Shown: positions 1-11,144 of the stretch, one piece after another
Layout of the letters: the number at the start of each line of letters is the position of its first letter
Position numbering within the stretch: the stretch's first letter is position 1
DNA from: Hordeum vulgare subsp. vulgare
Taxonomy: Eukaryota; Streptophyta; Magnoliopsida; Poales; Poaceae
Length of the DNA: 64,000 nt
Assembly (NCBI RefSeq): GCF_904849725.1
Contig: NC_058524.1
Span: forward strand, 346,386,823-346,450,822
Reading direction: 5' to 3'
Notes under the pieces: model-generated
What the model saw: the letters and a program-made list of their open reading frames with translations, nothing else
What the model was told of the DNA's origin: nothing
Databases searched by the model: none
Program-made: the position numbers and the translations under genes

Positions 1-391
1 TGGGTTGTTTGCAAGTACATTCAAAGTACTCATTGGCTTGCCACAGGTTATTTCATTGACCAGGTATTAGAGAACATGAATTGGTGAAGAGTAACTTGGT
101 GACATTCCTGTGAGCTAGGACGCTTCCGAGTCAGAATGTCTGTAGGTTAAGATTGATGGCATGGGTGCACGCTTTCGACCAATATCTCTACTATTGGTCA
201 AGTTTGGTGTGCTGGCCTTCAAGGCCCTATATATGTAAGACTTGACCGCAATGGTCATTTATTGTATCGATCGGTATGTATGGATGTAAAACTCTTGTTA
301 TTCAGTTTATGTGTGTTCGGTGAGCATTGATCTCAAGGATCACTGAGCACGTTTATTCGGCGATCTCGACTCGTAAGTCGGGGTCCCCACA
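1..391 (+). mobile_element. 3' end of a long LTR, cut by the window edge
   Basis: The segment ends with GGGGTCCCCACA at 391, a CA-type LTR terminus. It matches, in inverted orientation, 54731 to about 55120, which begins TGTGGGGACCCCG. The shared text includes the stretch around positions 25-80 (reverse complement near 55050-55120). It is therefore the tail of a plus-oriented LTR of the same family as the 5 kb solo LTR in the right half. The beginning of this LTR lies outside the window. No canonical primer binding site follows it, so it may be a 3' LTR or a solo LTR; this is not decidable here. Confidence 0.7.
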
Positions 392-2930
392 ATTGATATA
401 TATATATATATATATTCTTGGCGAGCTCTCTTTTTTCTCCTCCCCCATATCTCTTTTTTTATGGTGGCTCATTTGGACTCCCCCATTTTTCATTTTTTCA
501 CCCGGACTTGTGAGGGAATCAGAGTCTTCATCGTCCTTTCCTCGCTGGGACAATGCTCTAATAATGATGACCATCACACTTTAGTTTACTTACGATCGAT
601 ATAACAACTAAATCATGATATGATATGACTCTATATGAATGTCTTTGGCAATGTACCAGGATATGCAATGATCTAGCATAGCAAAGATATCAAAAAAAGT
701 ACAACCCATGGAAATATCATGCTATCTATCATACGATCATGCAAAGCAATATGACAATGAACACTCAAGTCATGTATACGATGATGATGGAAGTTGCATG
801 GCAATATATCTGAGAATGTCTATGGAAATGCCATGATAGGTAGGTATGGTGGTTGTTTTGAGGAAGATATAATGTGGCTTATATGCAACAGAGCGTAACA
901 TGTTGTGGGGTTTGGATGCACCAGTGGGGTTTTCACCAATCCTCGAGGTGAGAATGGGCAATGCACGACACCGGAGAGGCTAGCAAATATGTGAAGGTGA
1001 GAGTGCGTATATCCACGGACTCACATTATTCACAAAGAACTCACATACTTATTGCAAGATTTTATGAGATCTCTTGAAGAAAAGAACTACTCACATGCCC
1101 CTAGGGAGGAGGTTGGTAGGAATTAACCATCACGCGCGCCTGATTATAACAACACAGAGGATTTCAATCAGGGATAAATTATGATCCAACTACGTCGCAT
1201 AACTAGAGACTATACGTGCATGCTTCGGGAATCACAAACCTTAACATCAATATTGTTACTAATCCACAATTATCCACTAGTTCACCCATGTATTACTATC
1301 TTAATGTCACAAGACTATTGCATGGAATCAAACATATCGTATTTAGTGATCTAGAAGTTTTATGTAGGACTTTCTGACTAACCATGTAAATGACCAATTC
1401 CTGTTGACTCTCTAAATAGGTATAAGTGAAGAATGAGAGTTTAATTCTTTATACAAAATACCATGACCTAATAAATATAAGTGAAGCAAAAGAGCAATCT
1501 ACAAATTACACTTTTCTATATGTAGAGAAACAAACATCCAACTTCAAATGATATAAGTGAAGCACATGAAGCATTCTATAAAGCCATACTCGAAAGATAC
1601 AAGTGAAGTAAAAAGATCAATATATAAATCAACCATTTAGTTTCCCATGGCAGCACGATACATTGCTAAAGGAAAATAAAGTCACACGATGCTCCAAAAA
1701 TTTACACATTCATGTGAACAAAACAAAAACTTAGACATGCGGATAATTGTTGAAAAAGAAAGATGGGATGGCTCTGGGGCATCCCCAAGTTTAGATGCTT
1801 GAGTCTCCTTGAATATTTACTTGGGGTGCCTTTGACATCCCCAAGATTGAACTCTTGTCTCTCATTATTCTTCACATGTCAATACCTCCTCGGTCTTCGA
1901 ATGCTTCATCCACACAAAACTTAAAAGAACTTTCATTAGAGTGGTCAGTTCATATAACATCAAATATCATCATGTCCTCCATTAAATTATTGTATAATTA
2001 TAATCCAACATTACCTACTGTATTCTATCACAATTACATGGCTCCCAAGTCAATTGGGCTCAACAAGAATTCAAACATAAGCACACAAAGCAACAATAAC
2101 AGCAATTCGTGAAAAACACGACAGTCTGGAAAGATGCAGATGAAACGTATACTTCTAGAACTTAGAAATTCTGAAGAAATAGGACGTGGTAAAAAATTGT
2201 ATAACAGTACTATGTACAAATTTCAGATTTTTTATGTTTCAGTAAAATAGGAAGACTAAAATGTAATGTAAACATCCTAAAGGTAAATCTTGGCACATTA
2301 TTTTTCTAATACAATGTATTTATACAAGAGGATAATTATTTTTTGTTGAAAAGTTTATGTAATCAATATTCACAAATTTTCCATGGGCATGAACAAAGTT
2401 CTAGGCTAGCCCCCACTTCAACGGTGCTCGTCCTTTTCACTTTCACTTTTCTTTTTTTTAAGTTTTAGGTTCCCCACTTTATTTTTAATTATTTTAAAAG
2501 AACACAACATAATAAAATGACTCCCTAAAACTTCCGGATTGTCTCCGTGGCAGCGGTTTCTCTAAATCCATTAAGCTAGGCATATAATGCTAAAGTAATT
2601 GATCCACCCAGATCCCAAGGTATATCAAAGCCAATTTTAACTAACAATGACTTGTAATTTAGTAGTGAGCACAAAGTGATATATCATGTAGAAACAAAGT
2701 CTAACTCTCTTCCTATGTATTAGCATGTCATAAAGAACAATTCATGCACATCAACTAGAGGCCAATACATAGCATAAGTAGTTTCTTGCAATTTTATCGT
2801 ATTGGAAACATAGAGAGGTGAAGATTTGGATCTTCTCTCATAATTATTGCAAGTAGGAGCCGCAAGAATAGGCAATATGTGGATGGATTTTCATTTCCAA
2901 GCTGATAGTTTGACCATGAATAGTGTTTTT
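392..2930 (-). mobile_element. Non-coding interior of an LTR retrotransposon, reverse orientation
   Basis: No credible coding frame is present. At 1768-1850 there is a paired 'GGGGCATCCCCAAG ... CTTGGGGTGCC ... ACATCCCCAAG' motif. Its reverse complement occurs at 38355-38440 and 39085-39180 inside the plus-oriented element 23269-42654, so this stretch is the same kind of interior in the opposite direction. Several 'ATAAGTGAAG' words recur between about 1425 and 1610, as in that interior. I infer that it is the distal part of the element whose 5' LTR is 21080-22639, displaced by the gypsy element between them. The right boundary near 2930 is approximate. Confidence 0.55.
396..415. repeat. (AT)10 microsatellite
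   Basis: Ten uninterrupted AT dinucleotides lie four bases after the LTR terminus at 391. This is a simple repeat of the kind often seen at element junctions in grasses. No function is suggested. Confidence 0.9.
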
Positions 2931-3160
2931 GCCTCACATACTTTCTAATGAAAGGTCGTGGTGAGTCAAGGCCAATGACTCATTACGAAAACACAATTCG
3001 AGACAGTCTTTACTAACACGTCCAATTACGGAGATCGTGTTCCTCTTTTCCAGGGATATGGTTTCCGATTTGGGTCATCCATCATGCGCATAACCACACG
3101 ATTTTATCGATAAATGGCGAAGTTTATGGCGTAGTAGAGGGGCTCTTGGTAATTCAGCAA

Positions 3161-3169
3161 TTTATAAAA
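3161..3169 (+). promoter_or_regulatory. TATA-like box upstream of the antisense gene
   Basis: TTTATAAAA lies about 135 bases before the ATG at 3302 on the plus strand. It sits in the AT-rich stretch 2931-3301, which is otherwise non-coding. The position fits a core promoter for the broken gene that follows. This is inference from spacing and sequence only. Confidence 0.4.
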
Positions 3170-3301
3170 CGAAAAGCCGTCACCACAGCCTCCTCATGCA
3201 TTTCAGGTCGCGTATCGCCATTGCCATACCCAGCCTCCAAAGCTCGATCCTTCAATCTCTCCTCTTCCATTCATTTCCTGAACCTTTCTCCTAGTCTGGC
3301 C

Positions 3302-6300
3302 ATGGCCAGCTCGGGCTTGAAACACAATTATGACGTCTCTTGCATCACCGAAAAGGACATCCAGGAGTTGAAGAGCTCTGGATATCTACTAGAAGACATC
3401 GTCCACCGTGCTTAGGAGGAGGGCCAAGTCATCCCCACACCAAAATACAGCGAGAGGGTAGTTTTCATTCCGCATTTTCTTTGGGATCTAGATTTTGCTA
3501 TCCGCCCCTTTGTTTGGGGCATAATATTTTATTACAGGTTAGATTTCCATGATCTTTCCCCAAATTCCTTCCTACGCATCTCAGCCTTCATCATACTTTG
3601 TGAGGCCTTCTTACGGGTCCACCCCCACTTTGGCCGATGGCTAAAGGTCCTCAACATCAAGCCCAAAGTCGTCAATGGTGAGCAGGAAGACTACGGGGGA
3701 GGAATGTTTAGCAAGCTTGCTCAGGTTCAATGGCCGAAGGGTACCTTCATAGACACCATCGACGCATGGCACAAGGAGTAGTTTTGTATCACCGAGCTGA
3801 ATGACGCAGAAGGGGCAGCACCTCCGACATTCAGATCTAGTCCCCCAGCGAAGTAGTGTGCTGGACGGAGAAAGCCTTAGACTAGGGAGAGGCCGCAGAG
3901 GTGAAGGCCCTTACAAAGAAAATCTCCTCCTTAATGATGAAGAAAATCGAGCAGAACAATGTAGTCTAGTAATGCTACATTGCCACCTCCTCCCCTATCA
4001 ACGCCGGGCCACTCCGATGTGGTCTTACAATCTGAATGATACACCCACTATGTGGAACTCTTTCCGCGTTGCCCATGAGAAATTGTGGAAGGTGATGTTC
4101 AAGCCACAGAAGACTTGGCCAGCCGAGGAGGAGGACATCGACATCTCTCTTCTTAATACTCCTGGGTCGGTAAGGTTTTATCAAATATTTAGTTTTTTTC
4201 CTTTCCTTTTAACAAGCTTCTTACTTCTCGTTTCCTCCATACTCATAGATCTAGCTGAAAAAGCCTCAGCGGATCAACTATCTGGCGCCCTTGCCCGAGG
4301 ACCCCATGACGCCTTTATTGGAAGCCATGCTGGCCGAGAAGTTGTACACGGCTCCGAAGGAGAAGGACGAGAAGAATAAGGAGAATCAAAAGGCCCGAGA
4401 GAGTTTTTGATCAAAGGGTCGATCGGACACTAGGTCCGAGGAGACGTTTGCTCCCTCTCATCTGGAGGGAGAGGAGGAAGAAGATGAGTTGGAGGAGAGT
4501 GACACCTCCCAGATAAAGAAGAGAGCAGCATCCGAAGATGCCGACGGAGATCCGGCTCCCTCACCTCTCAAAAGGAAATGCAGGGCCCCCACGACCCTGT
4601 TTGCTAATGTTCTGGATTCCCACAACCTGAGAATTACGAACTGGTCCCTCGAAGGACCCTCTGGGTGAAACCCCGAGCGCAAAGGTAATTATCGAAAATA
4701 CGAACATACTATAGTTTTGAGATGTTGTTGTTTAATGGTTAAGCCATTTTTCCGCATTGTAGCCTGCCGCGTAACTTCCCCACCGATCAGATTTTGGAGG
4801 GGGGCTTTTTGTCGACCAATCTGGTGGAAAGTGGGGCTCGTTCAGACAACACGCCTCCCACACTCATCGAGGAGATCGGGGAGGTAGCCTCTCAACTGGA
4901 AACCAGGTCCGGAGGTGACGATATCATTGCCAAGGCTAATACCTCGGCTGCAAAAGAACAGGAGGATGAATCCCTCCTTGCAAGAAAGGAAGGAGAGCAC
5001 GGACATTTTGGGTCTTCTCCGAAGACAATTCCGAAGGCCTCTTAGCATTCGGAACCATCTACAACAGTTTCTCCGCAAAGGGACACTACCATGCCACACT
5101 CAGAGCCGTTCAGAATAGAGCATCTCCAACCCAGGTGGTCGGTCATGATGGAGGAGGGTCTAAATGACTCTTCCATCTATGAACAACACCGCACTCTTCT
5201 GAGTGTAGTTCTGAAAAGTATTTGGTCCATTGTTAGCAGACTGAAAGAGGCTTTCAACGGCCTGTTGACAGGCTTCAACGTAATTTGTAATCTCTTTTTT
5301 ACAAAGTAATTGTGTTTTTATAGGTTTATATTCAGTAGCCCCCGAGATCTTTGTGAGTTTCAACAACTCATACGGGGGTCAAAGCAGTGCGGCAAACACA
5401 CCCATATAATTATAAAAGGTTGATCCAAGCCCCCAAGACTGTGGTAGGACGATGAAACCTGCCTAGTAGAGGATTTCGAAAAAAAATGATAACTTGAGAG
5501 CCGAACACACATATGTATAGGCCTCGACCTCGGAAGCGGACGCCAACTCCGTGGAGTTGGCAGAAATGAACCGGAAGCTGAAGAGCTTCGAAGAAGAGCT
5601 CGACCTTCTCAACAAACGATTTGATGACGCACAAGGTAAATCCAAACTGGGCTATTTAACCTTTAAGTTTCTCATAAAAGTGAGGCATCCTTATTTGTGC
5701 CCTTAAATGTGAATTATTTGCAAGACAACTATAGCTTCTCCCGCGGAGGTCAAGAAGCTCAAAAATGAGATGGGTAAGGCGAAGCAAGAGGTTGTCAAAC
5801 AGAAGGCGGTGACCGAACAAGCGGCCATAGAACTGATGACGGTGAAGTCTGCCCGTGACAAGCATGAGGCCAGATTCATGGAGGTACGGTAGGGTCCCAA
5901 GGATGTCGCCACTAAATGTGAGGTCCTTGAGCAGAAAAACAAAGAAACATCTTCCGTATTGTCCTCTACAACCGTTGCATTTCAAGATGCACGGAAGGAG
6001 GCGCACAGCCATAAGAAGGAGATCCACGAAATCAAGAAAATTCCAGATGGGAAGAGATATTCACTTCAATGTATCTTTAGCGAAAAAAGGTTTACATTGC
6101 TTACTCGAGTATGACATGTTCCAAACGTGTTTGCGGATCTGCCAAAGAGTCCTGCCAATGCCACGAGGCATTATGCATCCGAGGAAGGGGCCATCGAGCA
6201 AAGGTTGTTCAGCGTGCAATTCCAAGCCTGGAGCAACCCCTACTTGTCTCAATCATCTGAAATAGGTGATGGAAGAGCACAGGATGGTGGAGCTGGCAAT

Positions 6301-6606
6301 GAAGGATCTCTGCGTCAGGTTATGGCCCATGGAGCCGCTGCCGAGCAACTATTTTGGCTTCGCGCAAAATTGATTACTGTCACGCCTCAGATTGACATTG
6401 TGAAGCGCTCCATCTGCATAGAGGGAGCTCAGATGGCCTTTGCAAGGACTATTATGCACTGGCCAAAAGTGGAGCCCACCAAGATGGCCACCGCACCTCC
6501 TCCGCGTGGAAAGGAACATAGGCGCCCCCAGCGGTACTTTGCAAATGTTATGAAAGGTGCTTGGGTAATAGAAGCCCAGTGCCCCAAGGATATAATCATT
6601 GATTGA
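3302..6606 (+). pseudogene. Broken multi-exon 'putative gypsy-type transposon' gene (PF04195-like), antisense to its host gypsy
   Basis: The translation from ATG 3302 begins MASSGLKHNYD and continues, after an in-frame TAG at 3413, with a 'DFHDLSPNSFLRISAFI' and 'CEAFLRVHPHFGRWLK' stretch. I recognise this as the N-terminal domain of the plant family annotated as transposase (putative) gypsy type. A second nonsense codon is at about 3780 (HKE*FCI). A GT-AG intron at 4170-4254 joins GSL-KKPQRINYLAPLPE in frame; others fit 4685-4762 and 5636 to about 5734. Then follow an acidic Ser/Glu-rich part, coiled-coil-like Lys/Glu segments (about 5530-5635 and 5735-6050) and a C-terminal part ending at the TGA near 6604. 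At least two stops and several frame changes make it a pseudogene. Its molecular role is unknown. It lies on the strand opposite to the gag-protease of the same element and converges on it. Confidence 0.7.
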
Positions 6607-7937
6607 AAACATTATCCTGTATGATTTGTTGAATCTTTGTATGATACAACGCTATTTTGCTTTCCATGGTGTACCATGTCTTATTTTTTTTAATTTTGAC
6701 TCATGTGCATTTTAACTTGAAAGTTTGGGGTCGTCGGCTTCAAACCACTAACAGATGCTACCGGGGGTGTTTCCGGCTCCCGCACTGTCATGCTTAGCCA
6801 ACGTGTTGGTACCCGGAGGAGGTAGTGCGGGAGGAAACAAGGCAATCAGACTATGTGGTCGTAGTTCTTTCACTTAACCATAGGATCTTGACTACGGGTA
6901 CCAAATAAGAGCCCCCTTGCAAATTGTGATGTTCGGCTATGCTGAGGTGTAAAAGACCACTATCACTTGGTTCGTATTACTCCAAACCTTCCGCATGGCA
7001 TGGTGAATCTCAAGTGGCTCTTAGTTTAGTTTTTATCATTAGATATCAGGCCAGTTCTCGCTTAGTATGACAATCAGTTTTCGGCTTTCTCCGTTGAGTT
7101 ACTTAACTAGACGAGCTAGAAGTATAATTGCAACGGTACTCCATTTACCCGTTTAGCCGAACGAGTGGAACATAAAGGGGTAAGCACAAGATCCCAGCAA
7201 CCTAACTATTGACCTAAGACAAAATTTGGAACTGGTGCATATAACGCAATATCCAAGACTCTGCACACAGAATAATGGAGGAATGATGTTGGGGACAACC
7301 ATAATAGCCAAGCCCCTGGTCAATTGGTCATGAGCGTCTAATATGCGTATCAAACAAGCTTATGTTGGTGAGGAAATCAGTTCGGAAAATAAGGAGAAAA
7401 AAGGTGTAGAAAAGCTAGTGATTCATAAAGAGTGTTCTTTACTTTCGATTAACTCGTATCTATACATTCCAAATTGATCAAGCAACTGTTATAGATATTC
7501 AAAAGGTAATTTACAGAGGAAAAGTTTACACAAGGTTTTATATGGATGGCTTGATGTCCCTTATGAGGCCCTGCTGCACGTCGGTGCCTTCACTCTTCGG
7601 GAAGTACTCCTTGACACGGGGGAATAATTGGCGAGCGGATATTTAACAATGGTGGTCTTGAGAAGTCGCCGAGGTATGTGTAGCTCGACACAGAGTTGGT
7701 CCTTTATGGTGCATGTAGTTCTCCGAGGACATGTAATGACCATAGTTCAGTTTAATCGAATAACTCATAATGTATAATCACCCGCACAGCTACCCATGGT
7801 ATCTTAAGTACAAAGTTATGCCTTTGAGGCACATATTTTGCTAGTGGCGAGGGCCTGCTATGGGGGTGTATCTCTATTTAGAGTGAGCGGGAGAAAGGTT
7901 CTATAACTATGGTGGAACATGAGCTCGTTTGTGTTCC
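6607..7937. other. Non-coding spacer between the antisense gene and the protease end
   Basis: This stretch lies between the 3' end of the plus-strand gene (6606) and the minus-strand protease stop (7938). I see no frame longer than about 66 codons and no recognisable protein. It probably holds the 3' untranslated parts of the two convergent genes and belongs to the same old gypsy element. Confidence 0.5.
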
Positions 7938-8051
7938 TTAACGACGAGCTGGAATTGTTTTAGTTGTATAGACGACCTCTACTTTGGTTGTGAGAGTCGA
8001 AATATGTTCCTCGGTTTGGAGGGATCGCTCAGTGTTACCATTGATGGTAAT
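7938..8051 (-). pseudogene. C-terminal end of the gag-protease, separated by the LARD insertion
   Basis: On the minus strand, 8051 downward reads ITINGNTERSLQTEEH... and stops at TAA 7938-7940. The frame joins exactly to the segment ending at 18759: across the removed 8057-18753 insert and one copy of the AACAC target duplication the sequence reads KMPGHKGV-ITINGNTE without a shift. This is direct proof that the two pieces were one gene before the insertion. It forms the last 37 codons of the gag-protease protein of the old gypsy element. Confidence 0.75.
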
Positions 8052-8056
8052 AACAC

Positions 8057-11000
8057 TATAACGCCCAAGATCCGACCCTATCCTTAATTTGGCACGAGGG
8101 CCTCGTCAGGGATAGAAGCGCATCTTGTCATTTCGCAAGAATGGATATCGTTACAAGTACATGTACTGAAAAGATGAAATATATGGAATTGGCTTACACT
8201 CGCTACAAGCTACATCAGAGTCACATCAGTACAATACATAAACATCATGAAGAATAGAAGGGTCCGACTAGGACGAAAGCAAACGAGAAACGAAAACGAC
8301 ATCCATCCTTGCTAGCATCTCCGGACTGACCTGATACGTTAATTTATAATTCTGTCCAGATCTGAACTAACACGTTTAAATGTTTGTTAAACAGAAAAAT
8401 AAATAGGTTCACGTGATTCTATGCATCGTTACAATCAATTTACATATAGAGAACATCTCCAACGGAGCTACGGTTCAAAAGATACGAACACCGCAAGATA
8501 TGATGGCATGAGTGCAATATGTGTGCAACGACAGTCACAAGCATCCCAAACCAAGAAGGCAGCAACATAATATGAAACTACATGAGATTCTAAGCAAGTT
8601 TCGTATAGTACACGACCAAAATGGAGCAACGGTTCAACAACTACAAGCTAAACAAATAATGACTACAATTAGTCAAAAACGTGTTAGTTAGCATTTTCTA
8701 CACCCTCGAACAACTAGCTACACAAAAGCAAAATGCTCAACCAAGGCATCAGACAGTAAAGGGCAAGATGCACTACCACATACTACTAATAACATTTAGC
8801 ATGGAAGCATGGATCACTAGGAAAAGAACTCACAAAATGGCATCTCACACACGGTTTCAGACTTAGTGAAAATATCAGTTTATGACAGTGCAGTTTTCGA
8901 TCTGAAGGCATATTGACAGCAGCAAAACTATATGCTACAGGTCACCAAATGACATGAGAATTCACAGCATGCTAGAGAATCTTAAGGTATACAACTAACT
9001 CCATTGCACCAACCTCAAAATAGCTGCATTTCACCAGATAAACTCATGGAAAGACAACAACAAAATATAACAGATTTCATACTTAGAAATATTTCAGCAT
9101 CTCCAAATCAGCACTATTTCCTAGCATGTTGGTAACAAGCAAACCACACCTAAACATGGATTTCTATTGCAACCAAAATTACCAGGGGCTAGCATACATA
9201 TCCAAGGGCATATCTCTAGTCGACAACTCATTCATATCATGCACGGTTTAAATCCCACAAAATAAACAAAAGGGCAACATGTCAAAATATCACGCGCAAT
9301 AACTTGCTCAAAAGCTAAAACTAAATGCACAGTTAAATTATATGGATTGTTCTACCTCGAAAACATATATAACATAAGGGGTTGCAAAATAAAAATAATA
9401 GCACACGTATATGCGAGAATATGTCCTAAACACGATATAGTAAACTAGCGACGGAATCTTCATGCAAAAATGCAAACAACTACTCTAAAATACATGGCAA
9501 AAGGTCCCAAAAATGTGAGCATTTAAACTATGGGATTTGAGCAATCCAGACACGCAAAAAATAATACGGGATAAGCAACCTATTAAGACAGCACGTGTTT
9601 CTAGGCATATGGCAAGTCAAATCACTTCAAACATGCATGCAAGTTGCAAATTATGAATCTACGCAAAACAAACTACACAAGTTACATATATAATTTGTTC
9701 CGATCCGATGCACGGTTTAGAAACTACACGCGTTTGAAAATATAGTTTATTTCTGAAATTACTAATTCGCGGGAAAAATAATAATAAACCTACGGGCCGA
9801 ATCTACACATGGGCCAATCTAAACCACAGGCGCAACATAGCTAAAACACGTTGGGGGCGGGGATAGCGGCTGCTCACCTTGGTGGGCTTCGTCCCACGAG
9901 GATTGGCGCGGTTGGGCCTGGGGGCGGCCTGGGCCGGTCGAGACGACCGAGCTGGGCCGGCGCCTCGCTGGCCCACGTGGCAGGTGAGCGAGGCGCTCCT
10001 CGTCGTGCTCGCTCCCGAGCGGGAGCCGCTGGCGGCACGGCGCGGCGCGGGCTCTAGGATGGCGGAGATGGCTTCCTAGACTGGATCCGGCCGACGGGGG
10101 ACTCCACGGCGCGAGGGGCGGCAGATCCGGGTGCAGCCTGCGTGGATATGGCCGAAGACGGGGTCGGCGGCGAGCAATAGCTGCGGCATCGGCTGGCTGG
10201 CCCGAGGCGGACTCCAAGGCGGCGACGGCGGGACGTCGAGGGCGGCGGCCGGGGGAACTGGCGACTGCGAGGAGCAAGGCGGAGCGCAGGCATGGGGCGG
10301 CGCTCCGGCTTGGAGGACGACGCAGCGAGCTCCGGCGAGGGGCGGCGACGGGAGCTGCACGCGGCGGGGAGCTGCAGATCAGGGCGGCTCGGGGCAGCCT
10401 CGGGCAAGGCGGCGACGGCGTGACTCGAGCCGGGGCGGGCCAGCTGCGGGCCTAGCGGGCCGGCGGCGCTGGGAGGAGAGAGAGGGGAGCTGGGGCGGTG
10501 GCCAGGGTTAGGTGGGCACGGAAAACAAGGGAGAGAGAGGGTTTGCTGCCTAAAATGGCATGGGGTCTATTTATAACATTGGGAGGGCTAGGTATAGAAG
10601 TATTTCGCCCAGGTTTCAACCGTACGATCGGAATCGAACGATCTCGAACGTGGGACGGGCTAAGTTGCTATGTGGAGTGGCTAGCCGGAGATGAGAGGGA
10701 GAACGGGCAGTCGTCAACGTGATTTTTAATACCGAAAACGTCCGATGATAGACCGAAGACGGTGCCACTACGATCGACCGTTCGGGTACCAGACGGACTC
10801 CGATTGCGACGGAAATTGGCACGCAGCCTACCTATATCTAAATAAAACCGCATGTTAAGTTTCAACCCAATCAGAGAAAGTTATGTACAAACTTTTAAAA
10901 ACAAGGATTTAAACGATGTCGTGGGCGCGTGCGAGTGTAGTCAGGCTCAAAACGGACAACGACGAGCACGGAGAGAACCGGCAACTAATAACGGATGCAA

Positions 11001-11144
11001 GTTTTGAAAACTGGCGGCAATGGGATGCCAATGCAATGTGGATGATGTGCATGATGCGATGATGATGCGACAAATAAAAATAAGCACACGCTAGCAATGG
11101 AATAAAGGGGAAATCTTCTAGAGCGTCGGTCTCGGGCTGTCACA
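8057..11144 (-). repeat. LARD-1 3' LTR, internally deleted
   Basis: This LTR begins TATAACGCCC (mutated from TGTAATGCCC) and ends CTCGGGCTGTCACA. It matches the right LTR from both ends, but a block equal to about 14158-15977 of the right copy is missing. The junction near 8313 (CCTTGCTAGCATCTCC) shares TA between both sides. Positions 9850-10500 form a GC-rich tract with overlapping open frames on both strands. These read as Arg/Pro/Ala/Gly-rich filler and I do not regard them as genes. Confidence 0.85.
10566..10575 (-). promoter_or_regulatory. TATA box of LARD-1 3' LTR
   Basis: On the minus strand this reads TATAAATAGA, a textbook plant TATA element. It is followed downstream (in the direction of transcription) by the GC-rich tract, a plausible transcribed leader. 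The same box is kept in the partner LTR at 18197-18206. Confidence 0.65.

Noticed and set aside
353..584. Overlapping frames around the (AT)10 repeat
   Set aside because: They read through a microsatellite (Tyr-Ile repeats) and have no similarity to any protein I know.
1400..1620. Repeated ATAAGTGAAG words as a possible CRISPR-like or satellite array
   Set aside because: Spacing is irregular and the words are short; they are part of a retrotransposon interior that is widespread in Triticeae as I know it.
9819..10511. Long open frames on both strands in a GC-rich tract
   Set aside because: All frames are Arg/Pro/Ala/Gly-rich, open on both strands by composition, and the partner LTR (17457-18227) has related but differently framed versions. 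They lie in an LTR leader.
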